Below are positions 11,551 to 22,785 of a stretch of DNA of 64,000 nt, piece by piece. The stretch lies in NCBI GenBank assembly GCA_032622095.1, contig CP136064.1:251908484-251972483 (forward strand). The letters run 5' to 3'. Position numbers and translations under genes: made by a program. The notes beneath the pieces were generated by a model, which saw only the letters and a list, made by a program, of their open reading frames with translations, had not been told where the DNA came from and ran no database searches. Position 1 is the stretch's first letter; every line of letters begins with the position of its first letter. This DNA is from Siphonodentalium dalli. Its lineage: Eukaryota; Mollusca; Scaphopoda; Gadilida; Siphonodentaliidae.

Positions 11551-12140
11551 AACACTTATAACTGATCGCAATGTTTGACCCACTTTTATATATGCTGAGA
11601 AATTACACCGGTGATTTGTTCTTAGTAAGAACAATCATGACTGTTGACAGAAACAAGGTATTCATTAAGTTATCAAGTGGACTTGTGTGTTAGCATTAAA
11701 ATATAACATTGCGTGTTGAGTAAAGATCAACAGCGACAAGACATTCGGTTAGATAAATCATTGAGATGTCGATCTCGACGCTGATAGAGCTTGGAAAAGA
11801 CTCATTGTGTGAATGTCCGGCGGGCGACATGGCTCACTATGGCACAGAAATATGACGACCAAGTGTCACCAATATTGCACCATAATTAATTGTCACACCT
11901 ACTATGCCATCGAAACTGTGATACGTGTGTCCGCAGCCAATATCTCTACTACTAGTAAACACCAAAACAGTCTAAAGTACTATTATTGAATTAATCCCAG
12001 TTCCCACCCATGGTATGAATTTTGTTTATATTTACAGCTATTAATCTCCAGGTTGCAGTTGACAGTGCACACTCAGTTCAGATTAGATATCTACAAAAGA
12101 GTCAAGCAGTCATACTGTAGCAAGCGAAAAGAGTGCAAAG

Positions 12141-12416
12141 ATGGCAGACAATGAAAATGGTGAGTTTTTGGATTCTATCAATCAGATTCAGAGATGGGAT
12201 CTCAACTCAAAAGCAAAATTTCTGAGTCTTGAAATTCTTAATGGAATATCGGACATTTCAGATGGAGATTTAATTAATGTTATTGAACCTCCAGTAGTTA
12301 TGGCGGATGTCACTCAGCTCACATGTATCCCGCCAATGGAGGATGTTACATCGTGTTTAAATCAATTAAATAAAATAGACAAGCCAGACAAAAAAACAAT
12401 TGACCACAATTCTTGA
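12141..12416 (+). CDS. Hypothetical protein, unrecognised
   Basis: 91 codons just outside the Harbinger right end. It is acidic, with no family I can name and no transmembrane segment. The ATG has a purine at -3 (GCAAAGATGG). A strong splice-donor match (AATG|GTGAGT) lies 19 bases into the frame, and an acceptor TTTTGTTTTCAG lies near 13700, so the transcript could splice out most of this frame. It may therefore be a first exon. Real coding is uncertain. Confidence 0.3.
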   Translation: MADNENGEFLDSINQIQRWDLNSKAKFLSLEILNGISDISDGDLINVIEPPVVMADVTQLTCIPPMEDVTSCLNQLNKIDKPDKKTIDHNS

Positions 12417-12658
12417 CCAGTGGGGAAGGGAATTGACAACTTGACTAAGCATTGACTTAACAGTGGTGGCTTTACTGGCTTAATGCATGCTGCTTACTAT
12501 GAATCATTATCCCTTGTTAGATTTTGACAACATCAAGATCTAACTAAGGATATTAATTCACAGTGAACAAAACATATTCTGTTGTGGCTAGTGATAATTT
12601 AACTACCAATTTACATTATTGGCCATAAATTAAACCAAAATAAATTTGTATCAGCCTA

Positions 12659-13044
12659 CTCTTGAGTGCCTAATAAACATACATGTACGATTATTAAAAT
12701 CGAGGTAAAATTCCCACCTGTACGATCGTTATTTGGTCCTGTACGTTTATTAAATTAACCAAAAGAAATAATTCACCAATCTTAAATTGTGTTATTCATA
12801 GATAAATGAACTCTGATTATTGACAGTGATCAGAACACTGTAGATGCACAGACCTGGCTATCAATCAAAACTATTTCTGTCACATGGCATCAGTAAACCA
12901 GTCAGATGGTGCGTTTTGTTGGGATGTATGGTACTAATAGTTCCAGTCTGTACGTTTATTCTGCCCTGTACTATTATTCAGTTACGCGACATTTTCCAAC
13001 CTGTACTATTATTCCACCCTGTACTTTTATTAGGCACTCAAGAG
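12659..13044. mobile_element. TA-flanked MITE (about 0.39 kb)
   Basis: Terminal repeats CTCTTGAGTGCCTAATAAA and TTTATTAGGCACTCAAGAG, each bordered by TA, as Tc1/mariner-type elements leave. The interior repeats CCTGTAC-TATTATT several times in both orientations. The 88-codon frame crossing its right half is a by-product. Confidence 0.75.
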
Positions 13045-13046
13045 TA

Positions 13047-14183
13047 TGACAAACTTAATAGCATTGGTGTACCTGGTTTATTAAAACATCCACTTTTGAC
13101 TCGAAGATGAAGAGGTGCATGTTGGTCAGGTTTGTTCAGCATGAATACCGCTTAAACTTGTCTGACAGCATTTCACAACTCTGAAGCGCAGATGAGTGCT
13201 AGGGCCCACTCTCATCTGACAGTTGTTGAGAGTGCATCTTCCAATTAAAGGGGAAGACATGCTGACAACTATTTAACACTCTTCTCTATTTCTCATAAAC
13301 CTGTTGCGAGACAATGCATTTTCTATTTAAAGAAATAACTGTTTAATGTCATTTTCAAACTGGGATCTATTTATATATGAATCTTTGTTTAATTTATAGA
13401 ATAGAATAGAGTTCATTTACCAATAAAGGCCCTCAGTGGGTAAGTTACAAAGTGTTATAAGTATAACAAACATATAGTATATTCATTGGTGGAGTATTTA
13501 TTAGGTTCAATATCTATCCCACAAGATTATATCTGAATCAACATGGATGTATTTCCCGATATACTAATTATACATTTATATATGTAGTAAAATGCTTGCG
13601 GGCATGGGAGCAGTAACCAACGAGTATCACCCATGATTGGAGGTTTGCACTTTTCCTGTTTCCGAAAGTAACAAATACCTCACTTTATTTTGTTTTCAGA
13701 TGCTGTGTCTGTTAAGACCAATGTATGACAAAAAACATTAACTGAAGACTAATATAACTTGGGCTGAACAGGCGATAAAAAGAGACATTTGTGTTACAGC
13801 ATGCATTTAAATTGTATCAATATATGTTATCTGAATATCTTAATGCCGGAAATCAATGCCGGTTTAATATAAATCAATCAACGTCATTAGTGTCTTTCGT
13901 CATGAACCCTACCTTACTGAATAGGAGTTATTAATACACCCTTGTTATGCCCGAACCGAAGGAGAAGTCAAGGTTATATTAGTGGAGACCGTCATCTGTC
14001 CATCTGTAACATAGATATTTGTTTTGAATTTCGTCCATTTATTTTTACCGGCATCAGAATTACCGCACTTGTTTGACTTGATTCTGAATTTTGTCTCTGT
14101 ATGAACTGTTCAACCTGTACCTTGGGCATGGATAATCGGATTTGGTTATATTTGACATATATATACACATATATATACTATTT
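13047..14183. other. No recognised feature
   Basis: Non-coding. It shows short local repeats only (ACATATATATAC near 14157). Nothing I can assign. Confidence 0.5.
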
Positions 14184-14760
14184 AGCTAGCCATATTGATA
14201 GTTATAATGTAACTAGCTAGATATAGGCTCCACCCTTGTTAGATACACAGACTATTCTAAATTGCTGGGTATATATTCTAGCCACCATAGCTAGCCATAT
14301 TGATAGTTATATCCTCCTAGATAGACTGACTAATCTCTATGACTAGCTATAGTGACTAATGTAACTAGCTAGATATAGGCTCCACCCTTGTTAGATGCAC
14401 GGACTATTGTAAATTGCTGGCTATATATTCTAGCCACCATAGGTAGCCATATTGATAGTTATATCCTCCTAGATAGACTGACTAATCTCTATGACTAGCT
14501 ATAGTGACTAATGTAACTAGCTAGATATAGGCTCCACCCTTGTTAGATGCACGGACTATTCTAAATTGCTGGCTATATATTCTAGTCACCATAGCTAGCC
14601 ATATTGATAGTTATATCCTCCTAGATAGACTGACTAATCTCTATGACTAGCTATAGTGACTAATGTAACTAGCAGGATATAGGCTCCACCCTTGTTAGAT
14701 ACATGGACTATTCTAAATTACTGGCTAGATAGACTGGCCACCATAGCTAATAAACTTGGG
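14184..14760. repeat. 152-bp tandem repeat, about 4 copies
   Basis: GTAACTAGCTAGATATAGGC recurs at 14209, 14361 and 14513, and with one change at 14664. The period is 151-152 bp and the copies are highly alike. The first and last units are partial. It lies 3' of the TRPT1-like exons on their strand and could lie in an intron. Confidence 0.9.
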
Positions 14761-15004
14761 CAATATTACTTCATATATAGGCTAACCATAACTACATGTA
14801 GTGACTAATGTAAAGGGCAGTCACCCAATGACAATCTATATTAACTAGTGACATTGCTGATATTCTAAACACCATTACATACATGCCACATTCTGGGTGA
14901 GACAAAATATCAATAGCAATATATAGGTTCAACAAATTATTTTATATGTTTAAAAAATAGCTGAATAGCCCTGGAGCTATCTAAGACACATCTGAAATAT
15001 TCAC

Positions 15005-15043
15005 CTGACTTATTCTAAGTTTTTCTGTGGGGTCATCCTCTAG
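15005..15043 (-). CDS. Candidate exon, 13 codons, near TRPT1-like gene
   Basis: On the minus strand, CATGTTTTCAG|CTAGAG... ends at AGTCAG|GTGAAT, enclosing 39 bases in phase 0 (LEDDPTEKLRISQ). The acceptor is good and the donor fair. It lies downstream of the TRPT1-like exons and in a compatible phase, so it may continue that gene. It is too short to prove. A second, weaker candidate is 15246-15281 (ending CCAATA|GTAAGT). Confidence 0.35.
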
Positions 15044-15689
15044 CTGAAAACATGGAATAAAATATATTATGTCATCACAGTACCAGGCCAATTTCCATAG
15101 CCTTGGTATCCTACATATACAAGTTTGTAGTGCAGTTGTTTAAAACGAAAATGCTCCTCTAGCCAGCTCTAGCGATCTAATTTCATATCCAATACACTGT
15201 TACAATGAGCTAAGTAGTGTTATGTTGGGTATTCTGAGAACTTACTATTGGAACATGATCTTTAATGGTGCACCAACGCAGCTCCCATCATGAGATAGTT
15301 AATAAAAGGATAAAAATGAACAAGCAATGACAGTCTGTGTTTGTGTATTTTTAATTCTTCAACATGAAGTTGACAGACCAAGCTCAGAATTTCAAAATAG
15401 AAAACATGAATGTGACAATGGTTCAGGAAGGATAACTCTAAAATATAAAAAATTCACATTTTCAATCAGTAAAGACCTACCAGATGGACATCTCCTGCAC
15501 AGATATATAGCATGCACATGCATAGATATATAGCATGTCCCTGGTCACAAAAGATAGACTTGAAAATTGAAGAAAAAACATACTTCCAATTGCATATCAG
15601 CATCCCATGAATCAGAATGTGTCTCCACCTTGGAGCTGTAGTATATTTGATTAAAGGGACATCTCCTGTACAGATATTCCATGGTTATC

Positions 15690-16500
15690 GAGCTAGATCA
15701 AAATCAAGGGAATTTTCAACACCGACATGACAAACATATCCACAGTATAGGATCAAAGTGCCACAATTTTATGGTTAGTTTAATAGGCTATATATGGTCT
15801 ATTTTATCTCATGTGTGTCTGTGTGTGTGTGTAATCGATGAACTCGAAAACGGCCGACCCGATTTTGATGAAACTTGGTAGGAGTATGTGGGGGTATTTT
15901 CAGCCCGGGAGTGGCATAGGCCTATTAATTTGCCCGTGCAATTATCCGATTTCAAGGTCAAATCGCACGGGCAAATTAATAGGCCCATGTCACTCCCTGG
16001 CTCAAAATACCCCCACATACCAAGTTTCATCGAAATCGGCTAGGCCGTTTTTGAGTCCATCGATTACAGACCGACACACACACAGACAGACAGATCTTCC
16101 AAAATATATAATAGATAATAATTTCTCATAATAATCATGCAATCTAAAGTTCTTATTTTAGAATACCAGCGCGGTCTCCAGTCAGATTCGAACTGACAAT
16201 CCCCTCAGTGTAAACTGAGGTGCACTCACCAATGTGCTGTAGAAACGGATATAAAGCTGGCATTAAAAAACAACAGTAGAACCCCCCCCCCCCCCGGCCA
16301 GTGCACCACTGCATGTACTAATACATTGTACTATAAAAAAATGTATTTTCTTTACATGTGACAAAATAGATCATATATACCGGTAGCTTATTAAACTAAC
16401 CATAAAATTGTGGCACTTTGAATCCTAGGCCTAGATGTATTTGTCGGGTTGATGTTGAAAATTCGCTTGAGCGTTTTGATCTACATTAGACATTGATGAC
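15690..16500. repeat. Nested inverted-repeat element
   Basis: The outer arms 15697-15797 and 16376-16496 are inverse copies (AAAGTGCCACAATTTTATGG and GAATTTTCAACA blocks). Between them lies an almost perfect palindrome at 15838-16070, centred near 15957, with AATTTGCCCGTG and ACCCCCACATACCAAGTTTC arms. Then come an ACAGACAGACAG tract, a tRNA-like segment and a poly-C run at 16281. The inner palindrome has the same consensus as the units at 45060-45345. Confidence 0.8.
16168..16250 (-). other. tRNA-like segment, probable SINE head
   Basis: On the minus strand it has an A-box-like AGCACATTGGTGAGTGC, an 18-base hairpin CCTCAGTTTACACTGAGG where an anticodon arm would be, and a B-box-like CAGTTCGAATCTGACTG. 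The anticodon loop does not have the normal 7 bases, and no acceptor stem pairs well. I read it as a tRNA-derived SINE remnant or tRNA pseudogene, not a functional tRNA. Confidence 0.45.
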
Positions 16501-17029
16501 GGCGCCGGCTTATTTTCATTATTCAGTCTAAAACTTGGTATTCGCTACATTCTAAATGGTCTGATTGTTTGTTGCTAAGAAATCGACATCAAAATATACA
16601 CATTGGGCCAGCAACTTTTTTGCCTATGAATAAAAAACAAACTCGAAATCAATAAACACTGTCACTGTCGTATATTGAAAAACTAATGGTGTAACTTATT
16701 GATTATGGATATATGGATATATAAGATGTAATTAAATGTAAACTGTAGATAAAAATGATGATAAAAATCGTAAATAAATTCGCAATCGAAAATATCACGT
16801 GACAACCTAATCTCATGAATATATTCATGAGCTCAGCCTATACCAGGCCTCAAATACATTTGCTAGCCTGGGTACTAGGCTACATAGACCCTGATAGTCT
16901 CTGGCAATTGCCAATTTTAATTACACTGGCTATACCAGGCTATACAGGAAGTTTACAAATAAATTGACGACTTTTAGAGTAGTCATCTAGAGTTCATCAA
17001 AAAGAAGTTTGTTGACGATCGGATTACAG

Positions 17030-17100
17030 ATGTGGTCTAAAGGATTTAGTCATGCAATGAGTAAAATCCAAGATGGCTGCTGGCGGCCATGTTTTTATTT
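17030..17100 (+). repeat. Single fragment of the approximately 160-bp Helentron satellite
   Basis: AAAGGATTTAGTCATGCAATG and AAAATCCAAGATGGCTGCTG match the array unit at 48256-52980. One unit only, followed by diverged sequence to about 17230 with AGCTCAACTTTGTCAAGTT, which resembles the terminal AGCTCAACTTTAC of that element. Confidence 0.6.
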
Positions 17101-17259
17101 GAAAATTGTTTAAATTTGATGTCTTCCAACTAAAGGAAGATCCATATGAAGTTTGGTGATGATCATAAGAGATATGCGGATGCCAACCCATGGCTATAGC
17201 TCAACTTTGTCAAGTTGCAATGAGCTATATATTCAATGTCAAAAGACTACTATACTCAC

Positions 17260-18531
17260 ATCAACAGTGTGGCCATGGGTGGCCCTGATCATTACATTTC
17301 CCATCTCTCTCAATAAATTGCACTCTGTGGGCATGATTCAAGGACCTTTTCAGCATTGCTTCGGTAACATCTCCAAATAAATTACTGATATATGCATGGC
17401 GTAAAATGTCTTGAACTGCAACATATCCTCCTAAAATAGATATTAAAAATAGATAGATGTGTACTGTTTGTAGATGATAGTTGAATCCTCACAAACCATC
17501 GCATTACCTAAAGGCCTACCCACCTACCACCTAGTGTTCGGAAACAAATTTGCAGGACCCCCACCCCCCCCCCCCCCAAGTTACCGATTAATTTATTTTA
17601 TAGTGACTTGATATACTAGTATGGCTTAAATAACAATCTGTGGTATGGAATGTGTCAGCCCTTAGACATATGTGCTTGTGAAGCTGACAGGCTCAACCTG
17701 ATATTTAATCCAACAAAGATGGTAGCCATGACCAACTTGATGCAGAAATGTAATAGAGTAATCAATTAGTTCCAAGAATTAAATTCAATAATTCACTTGA
17801 GTTTAAGAACTCGTTTCTTACTGACTCTCTTGTATCCCATGAACAATGAATTATTTATAAACCTAATTCTTGGAACCAATTGATTACTCTCTATATAATG
17901 ACACCATTTGAAACATCTGTGTCTAAGAAGTTGCCCATAGAGAAATAGAAAAGAGCCTAAAATCAGAGAAATATTCTGGCTCCCAGAATGCAAACTATAA
18001 ATGTATTTTCAAAGGAAGGGGAATAACTCTATCTTTAAGATATAGTAATTCCCCCCTTCATTGAAAAAAATGCACTTTTTATTACAATCCAGATGACAAA
18101 AACACATTGGTAACTGAATAAATACAACATGTTCACAGTTTATTGCACCGGATAAGTTGATAATACAATGTTTTGGAGCTTCCTCTTCCAAATGGTATAT
18201 ATTTCATATACTATTATTGTTTTATGGAGCACATATACAGAATGAGCAGTACATGATAGAAGCTAGTAACTGCGGAATGCACTGTATTGATTATTGAATC
18301 ACAATAATACTTGATATAAAAAGACCATTCTGCAAATTTAGTCTTTTCTATTATTCGATACCGTACATGTTAGGCTATGTCAAGCATTCAAATTATTGGG
18401 CTTTGTGATATTTCATAATCGTCGTAATGGCCTAGCAATAATGATGGCAGGTTGGTTACCTTCGTCCAATGCCAACAGTTGAAACTGTTCGTCACCATGC
18501 CTCAGTATCTTTAAAACAACTCGCGACAAAT
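17260..18531 (-). pseudogene. TRPT1: tRNA 2'-phosphotransferase-like gene fragment (two exons)
   Basis: Exon A is 18531-18460 (acceptor TCTATTTTCAG, donor GAAG|GTAACC), reading LSRVVLKILRHGDEQ... to ALDEG. Exon B is 17430-17260 (acceptor ATCTATTTTAG, donor GAT|GTGAGT), continuing GYVAVQDILRH..., then HRVQFIERDG and, one frame over, MIRATHGHTVD. This order matches the KptA/Tpt1 family (LRH, GYV..DIL, RF..dG, IRA..GH). The family removes the 2'-phosphate left at tRNA splice junctions using NAD+. The Arg-His of LRH and the Arg and His of IRA-x-x-GH are catalytic positions in the family and are present. One extra base near 17297-17304 shifts the frame in exon B. I could not find the C-terminal half (HGT and HIH motifs) nearby. 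It is probably a truncated copy. Confidence 0.75.
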
Positions 18532-19321
18532 CTGAAAATAGATAATACCTACAGGTTTTGTTAGCATACCAATATTATTTACCACATAAATCAACAAAAT
18601 CAATCACATTTTTATATATATATGCAGCCCTTCAAACAAATTGGTCATGGCAATGAGCAACATGTGGCATCTAACATGCCAGCATTAAATTTGCCATGGG
18701 ACATTTTTCCTAATTTCGAGCGCTGATACATGTAACGTTATTTAAGAAATGGATGTTGATTTGCTTGCACAAAGAATTCCATTGAGTACGGATGCAAGTT
18801 GGTCTGACATGTTGTGTAGTGTTGAAACGATTAGTGAATTTCAAAGTTGACTAGTCAAGGCTCACATGTCGCGTTGCGTCGACTAGTCAGTACCCAATAT
18901 CAAAACTTTCAAACATAACATGGTACGGAAAATTCATCAGACATGGCATACACTGATGCCTGATGCAATGACGGTCTAGCGCATTTCCCTGCATAGACAC
19001 CAATTTATTTGGGAAATAATACAGTAAACATCTTGATATTTATCCGAACACTGAATCAAATTATATAATTAGACATGTGGTGGATAATGATTAGAAACAT
19101 GATAATTTTTACAGGTTTTAAATTTAATATCAGCTTTGAGATTTCGTTCAGTCACATGATCACCAATAAACCGGTGCTGAGCGGTGTCACTATCAAATGT
19201 TAATGTTCTGACTAAATATGTACTATAGTGTAGGCTACGTTGTAGAATATGATAACCAGTTCTTATTGTCAGTATCATTTATATACGGTAGCACCAATGA
19301 CGTCACCTTATATTTATTTAC
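18532..19321. other. No recognised feature
   Basis: Upstream of TRPT1-like exon A on its strand; a 5' exon would be expected here or beyond, but none is recognisable. It contains a short TATATATATGC run near 18615. Otherwise unassigned. Confidence 0.4.
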
Positions 19322-19825
19322 TTAAAGGTACTCAATCCGATAAAAACTCCTCTCAATTACTATTTCAATGGCTTCGGGGGTCAAAAATATTTGATTCGAG
19401 TCGAGGAAGTCACCCATCAACGCTCAGATTTGTTAGATATCGATTTTAGAAATATATTATTTTTCATTATCGGGAATACTTTCTATGCCAGAACAGTCAA
19501 AATTGCGTTATTAACTTATTATTACCACTTGATTTTAGAGTTATCCATCCTTGTCTGTTTGAATAGTGTTTTGCTGTACATGCACATCTCGAGCAGCTTA
19601 CGAAATTGACGGCAATTATTAGTACGGTACTCATCTCGAGCAAATAACAAATTTCAAAAATCAATATCTAATAACTCTGAGCTTTGTTTGATGGGTTCCT
19701 CGACTCGAATCAAATATTTTTTACCCCCAAAGCCAAAGAAATAGTAATATTGGACCCTCTGATCAGATTGTTGTTGTTGGAATCTGTTGAGATGTGGACC
19801 CTCTGTTCGGATTGAGTACCTTTAA
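19322..19825. mobile_element. Palindromic MITE-like element, GGTACTCAAT family
   Basis: The ends TTAAAGGTACTCAATCCGA and TCGGATTGAGTACCTTTAA are perfect inverse repeats. Inner blocks (GGCTTCGGGGGTCAAAAATA, GAGTCGAGGAA) are mirrored as well, so about 150 bp of each arm pair. The right arm carries an extra 50 bp or so around 19755-19800. It is non-coding. A second partial copy is at 118-420. Confidence 0.85.
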
Positions 19826-19860
19826 AGAGCGATCCAGTACTAGCTAGCAAATATATTTAT

Positions 19861-20181
19861 GTGTATGCCACAATCAACAATGATATCTGCAATAAAGAGC
19901 GTTTACTGTTGTATAATTTCTTTGTGAATCATAAGCCTTTTTGGTTATTTCATTCCGATAGGCCTATATTTAATAATATATTTAACAAGACAGTCAAAGA
20001 CTGTGGGGTCGCTCACCAGACTGCAAAGACTGATAAGACTGGGACTTTGGAGACCACAACAGTCAGAACTTTTCATAATCACTTTAAAAGAAGTAGATCT
20101 AAACAGGATATGTGGCTAGAGAGGCTTCATGAATGTAGATCAGTGAATATCAAATTACCAAATCTACAAAATCTACCTTGA
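19861..20181 (+). CDS. Hypothetical ORF, unrecognised
   Basis: 106 codons with a natural amino-acid mix, basic in its C-terminal half (FHNHFKRSRSKQDMWLERLH). It has no motif I can place and no repeat character. The frame is preceded by the AATAAAGAGCG motif seen at several element edges, so it may be the decayed 3' part of a mobile-element gene. Coding status is uncertain. Confidence 0.3.
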   Translation: MYATINNDICNKERLLLYNFFVNHKPFWLFHSDRPIFNNIFNKTVKDCGVAHQTAKTDKTGTLETTTVRTFHNHFKRSRSKQDMWLERLHECRSVNIKLPNLQNLP

Positions 20182-20219
20182 AATTACCAAATCTAACTTG
20201 AAATTACCAACTGTACACT

Positions 20220-22615
20220 AGTGATCACCCCCTCCTCCAGCTCAAGAAGTCCCAAGTCTTAGGTTGAAATTTCACAACCGACATCTCAAACTTTATCAAT
20301 TGTTGGAAATTTTCAATCTCAATAGCGCTTTATATAAAACCATTTAGACATGTTTAAAGCCCAATTATCCATGGACCCAAAAACACTATATGTTATTATG
20401 TCTGTCAGATTAATCAGTCAGGTAGTTCCAAGGTAGACGTTTTAATGAATTTTGTATTTTAATGATTTTTTATACACAAAAGTCTTAAGTCCCCATAGCC
20501 CCGTCATTTCTTAATGGGTTGACCTCATGTTAACAGATCTGAATCTCAGTCACTAAAGGATCCTCCATACTATATGGTCCAACCTCTCTTGAGAAGACAT
20601 TATAAGTATTACTATAGAGACATACAGTTATGTCCCTGGTCCCACCATATTTAACCTGGTGACCCCATCTGCATAAATTTGAATCCCAGACACCAAAGAA
20701 CCCTTCATACTAAATATCAGTAAAATAAACCTGACGGTCCGTGTAAAGGAAGCATATTAAGAGGAAAACTGTCCTTTGCTTGGCCACTATTTGACCAGGA
20801 TGACCCAATTTGAACAAATCTGAACTAGTCACCAAAGGACCATTCATACCAAATATGAACCAATTCAACCTGATGGTACACGAGAAGTCGTTTTTAAGAA
20901 TTACTATGGAGGGCAAGAGTTATGGCCCTGGCTTCACAACCATTTGACAGTGACCTCATTTGAACAAATCTGAATGTGAGTCACCTAGGGAACATCCACA
21001 CCAAATATGAACCCATTCAGTCTTATGACCTAGAGAAGATGTTCAAAGAATTGTTGACAGATGGATGGACGGACAGACAGATGAACAGGTGACAGATGAG
21101 AAGTGATGACTATAGCTTCTTCTCATAAGAGCTTCAAATTTACATTTCATTGAACAAATCTGTCAGTCACCCCCCCCCCCCCAACACTGTGGGGACATCC
21201 CTGTGAGAATATGACATACAACATTTATTTGACTACATTAGCTTAACAAAATTTCCATGACCTTGAGAGCAAGTGCATCCTGAGAATTATATTCCATTCA
21301 TGAAACCATCAGCTACCAGTGTCTGAGAGGTGTTGACATAGATTATTAGGTTTTAACGACTGCACACACAGCTTTTTGATACTCCTACAGCTGTGATCAA
21401 AACAAGGATTTTAATGGGGTGAACAAGGAAGAGATAACATGGTATGATACAGTGTGGTGTGGCAGGGACAGGAGGTGGGGTGGGGGAGGGTGGGATTGGG
21501 TAGCTGTGATATATCTAAAAAAAATCAAAGGTCAAAATGCAAAAATGTTTTATTTTTTTAGAGTTATGTCCCTGGCTCTGCCCCTATTTGACCCAGTGAC
21601 ACCATTTGACCAAATCTGAACCCCAGTCACCCAAGGTCTATCTGTACCAAATATAAGCTAAATCGGCCAAATATTGTTTTAGAAGAATTCATTGTAAGAA
21701 TTACTATGAGTTATGGCCCTGGTTTCTCAACTAATTGACCGGGTGACCTCATTTGAACACATCTGAACACCAGTCACCCAAGGACCCTCCATACCAAATA
21801 TTAGTTAAATCGGCCCAATGGTTCTGAAAAAGAAGTCGTTGTAAGAATTACTATGGAGGAATAGAGTTATGGCCCTGGCTTCGCAACTATTTGACCCAGT
21901 GACCTCATTTGAACAAATCTGAATGAGAGTCACCTAGGGAACATCCACACCAAATATGAACCAATTCGGTCTTCCGGTTTCAGAGGAGAAGATGTTCAAA
22001 GAATTGTTGATGGACGGACGGATGGACGGCACGACGAACAAATGGGTAGATATGTGGCCCCGACCTATGTGGCTAGAAATGGTAATGTGGCTTTAGTTTT
22101 TATGTGGCTTCTCAAGTAGCCATAAAATTGTATGTGGCTATCAAGTAGTAGATAGTGATCAAACTCTAGATTATGGATTCACAACATGTTGGAATTATAG
22201 CAGAAGAAGCTGATTAAAACTCAAAAACTTGCACACAGCAACTGGGACAGTGAAATAGGAGAAACTGACAGGTCCGTGATTGGGTGGCTAGCCACATAAA
22301 TGTCCGTCAGTGTCCGACATCTCATATTGACAGCTCATGGATGTCTAAATATATGGACTTTTTGTTTCCAAATTTTGAGTGACTACAAAATTAAATAAGC
22401 TGATTAGACCAAATAGATCATTTTTGAACGTCCATCTGAAAGCTGTTACGTGGCTAGCCACACAACGGAAGTTATGCACATAAATATCCATTTTACACAA
22501 TCTTAGCCACATAAGTAGTCATTAGTAAACACGGACGGATGGACAGATGGACGGACGGACGAGGAGTGATGACTATAGCTCCACCGGAGACTTCGTCTCA
22601 GGTGAGCTAAAAAGT
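20220..22615. repeat. Interspersed repeat with GACGGACGG tract, two rearranged copies
   Basis: AGTTATGGCCCTGG, CAACTATTTGACC, TTTGAACAAATCTGAA and AGAAGATGTTCAAAGAATTG recur with the same order at about 20919-21100 and 21868-22050. Each copy runs into GGACGGACGG and ends in GTGATGACTATAGCT; the second ends TCAGGTGAGCTAAAA. Inside the second copy's GACGG tract an approximately 470-bp segment with inverted TATGTGGCTA ends (about 22050-22515) is inserted. The class is abundant in mollusc genomes to my knowledge. No coding frame is seen. Confidence 0.65.
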
Positions 22616-22635
22616 AATTAATAACTAGAGTGCAT

Positions 22636-22785
22636 TGAATAAAGAGCTACCATTCTCTAACTGATTAAATTAAATATGCTATCACCAGCCCTTTTATTTA
22701 TTATAGTGATAGGCTTTAAAGAAATATAAGGGCTGACAACATCATGTAATTCAATCAGTTAGATAATGAACGCTCTTTTATATTC
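22636..22785. repeat. Short inverted-repeat element with AAAGAGC ends
   Basis: AATAAAGAGC...TCTAACTGATT is mirrored by AATCAGTTAGATAATGAACGCTCTTT; an inner TCACCAGCCCTT / AAGGGCTGACA pair continues the fold. It is about 150 bp and non-coding. 22786-23889 beyond it shows only a TTTTTTTATAG run and two further ACGCTCTTTA motifs. Confidence 0.6.

Larger units (their letters stand above)
7442..11930. mobile_element. PIF/Harbinger DNA transposon, near-complete
   Basis: The terminal inverted repeats start ACACACGTAYCACAGTTTCG and remain alignable for roughly 110-130 bp (7442 to about 7560, and about 11815-11930), including GGCATAGTAGGTGTGACAAT. Inside are two convergent genes: a MADF-BESS protein (plus strand) and a two-exon DDE transposase (minus strand). 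This two-gene plan is characteristic of PIF/Harbinger elements. I could not define a clear 3-bp target duplication at the outer edges (CAA against CCG). A small hairpin element sits at 9541-9696 between the genes. Both reading frames are intact, so the copy could be recent. Confidence 0.9.

Noticed and set aside
16168-16250. Functional tRNA-Val (TAC)
   Set aside because: The anticodon loop size is wrong and no acceptor stem forms.
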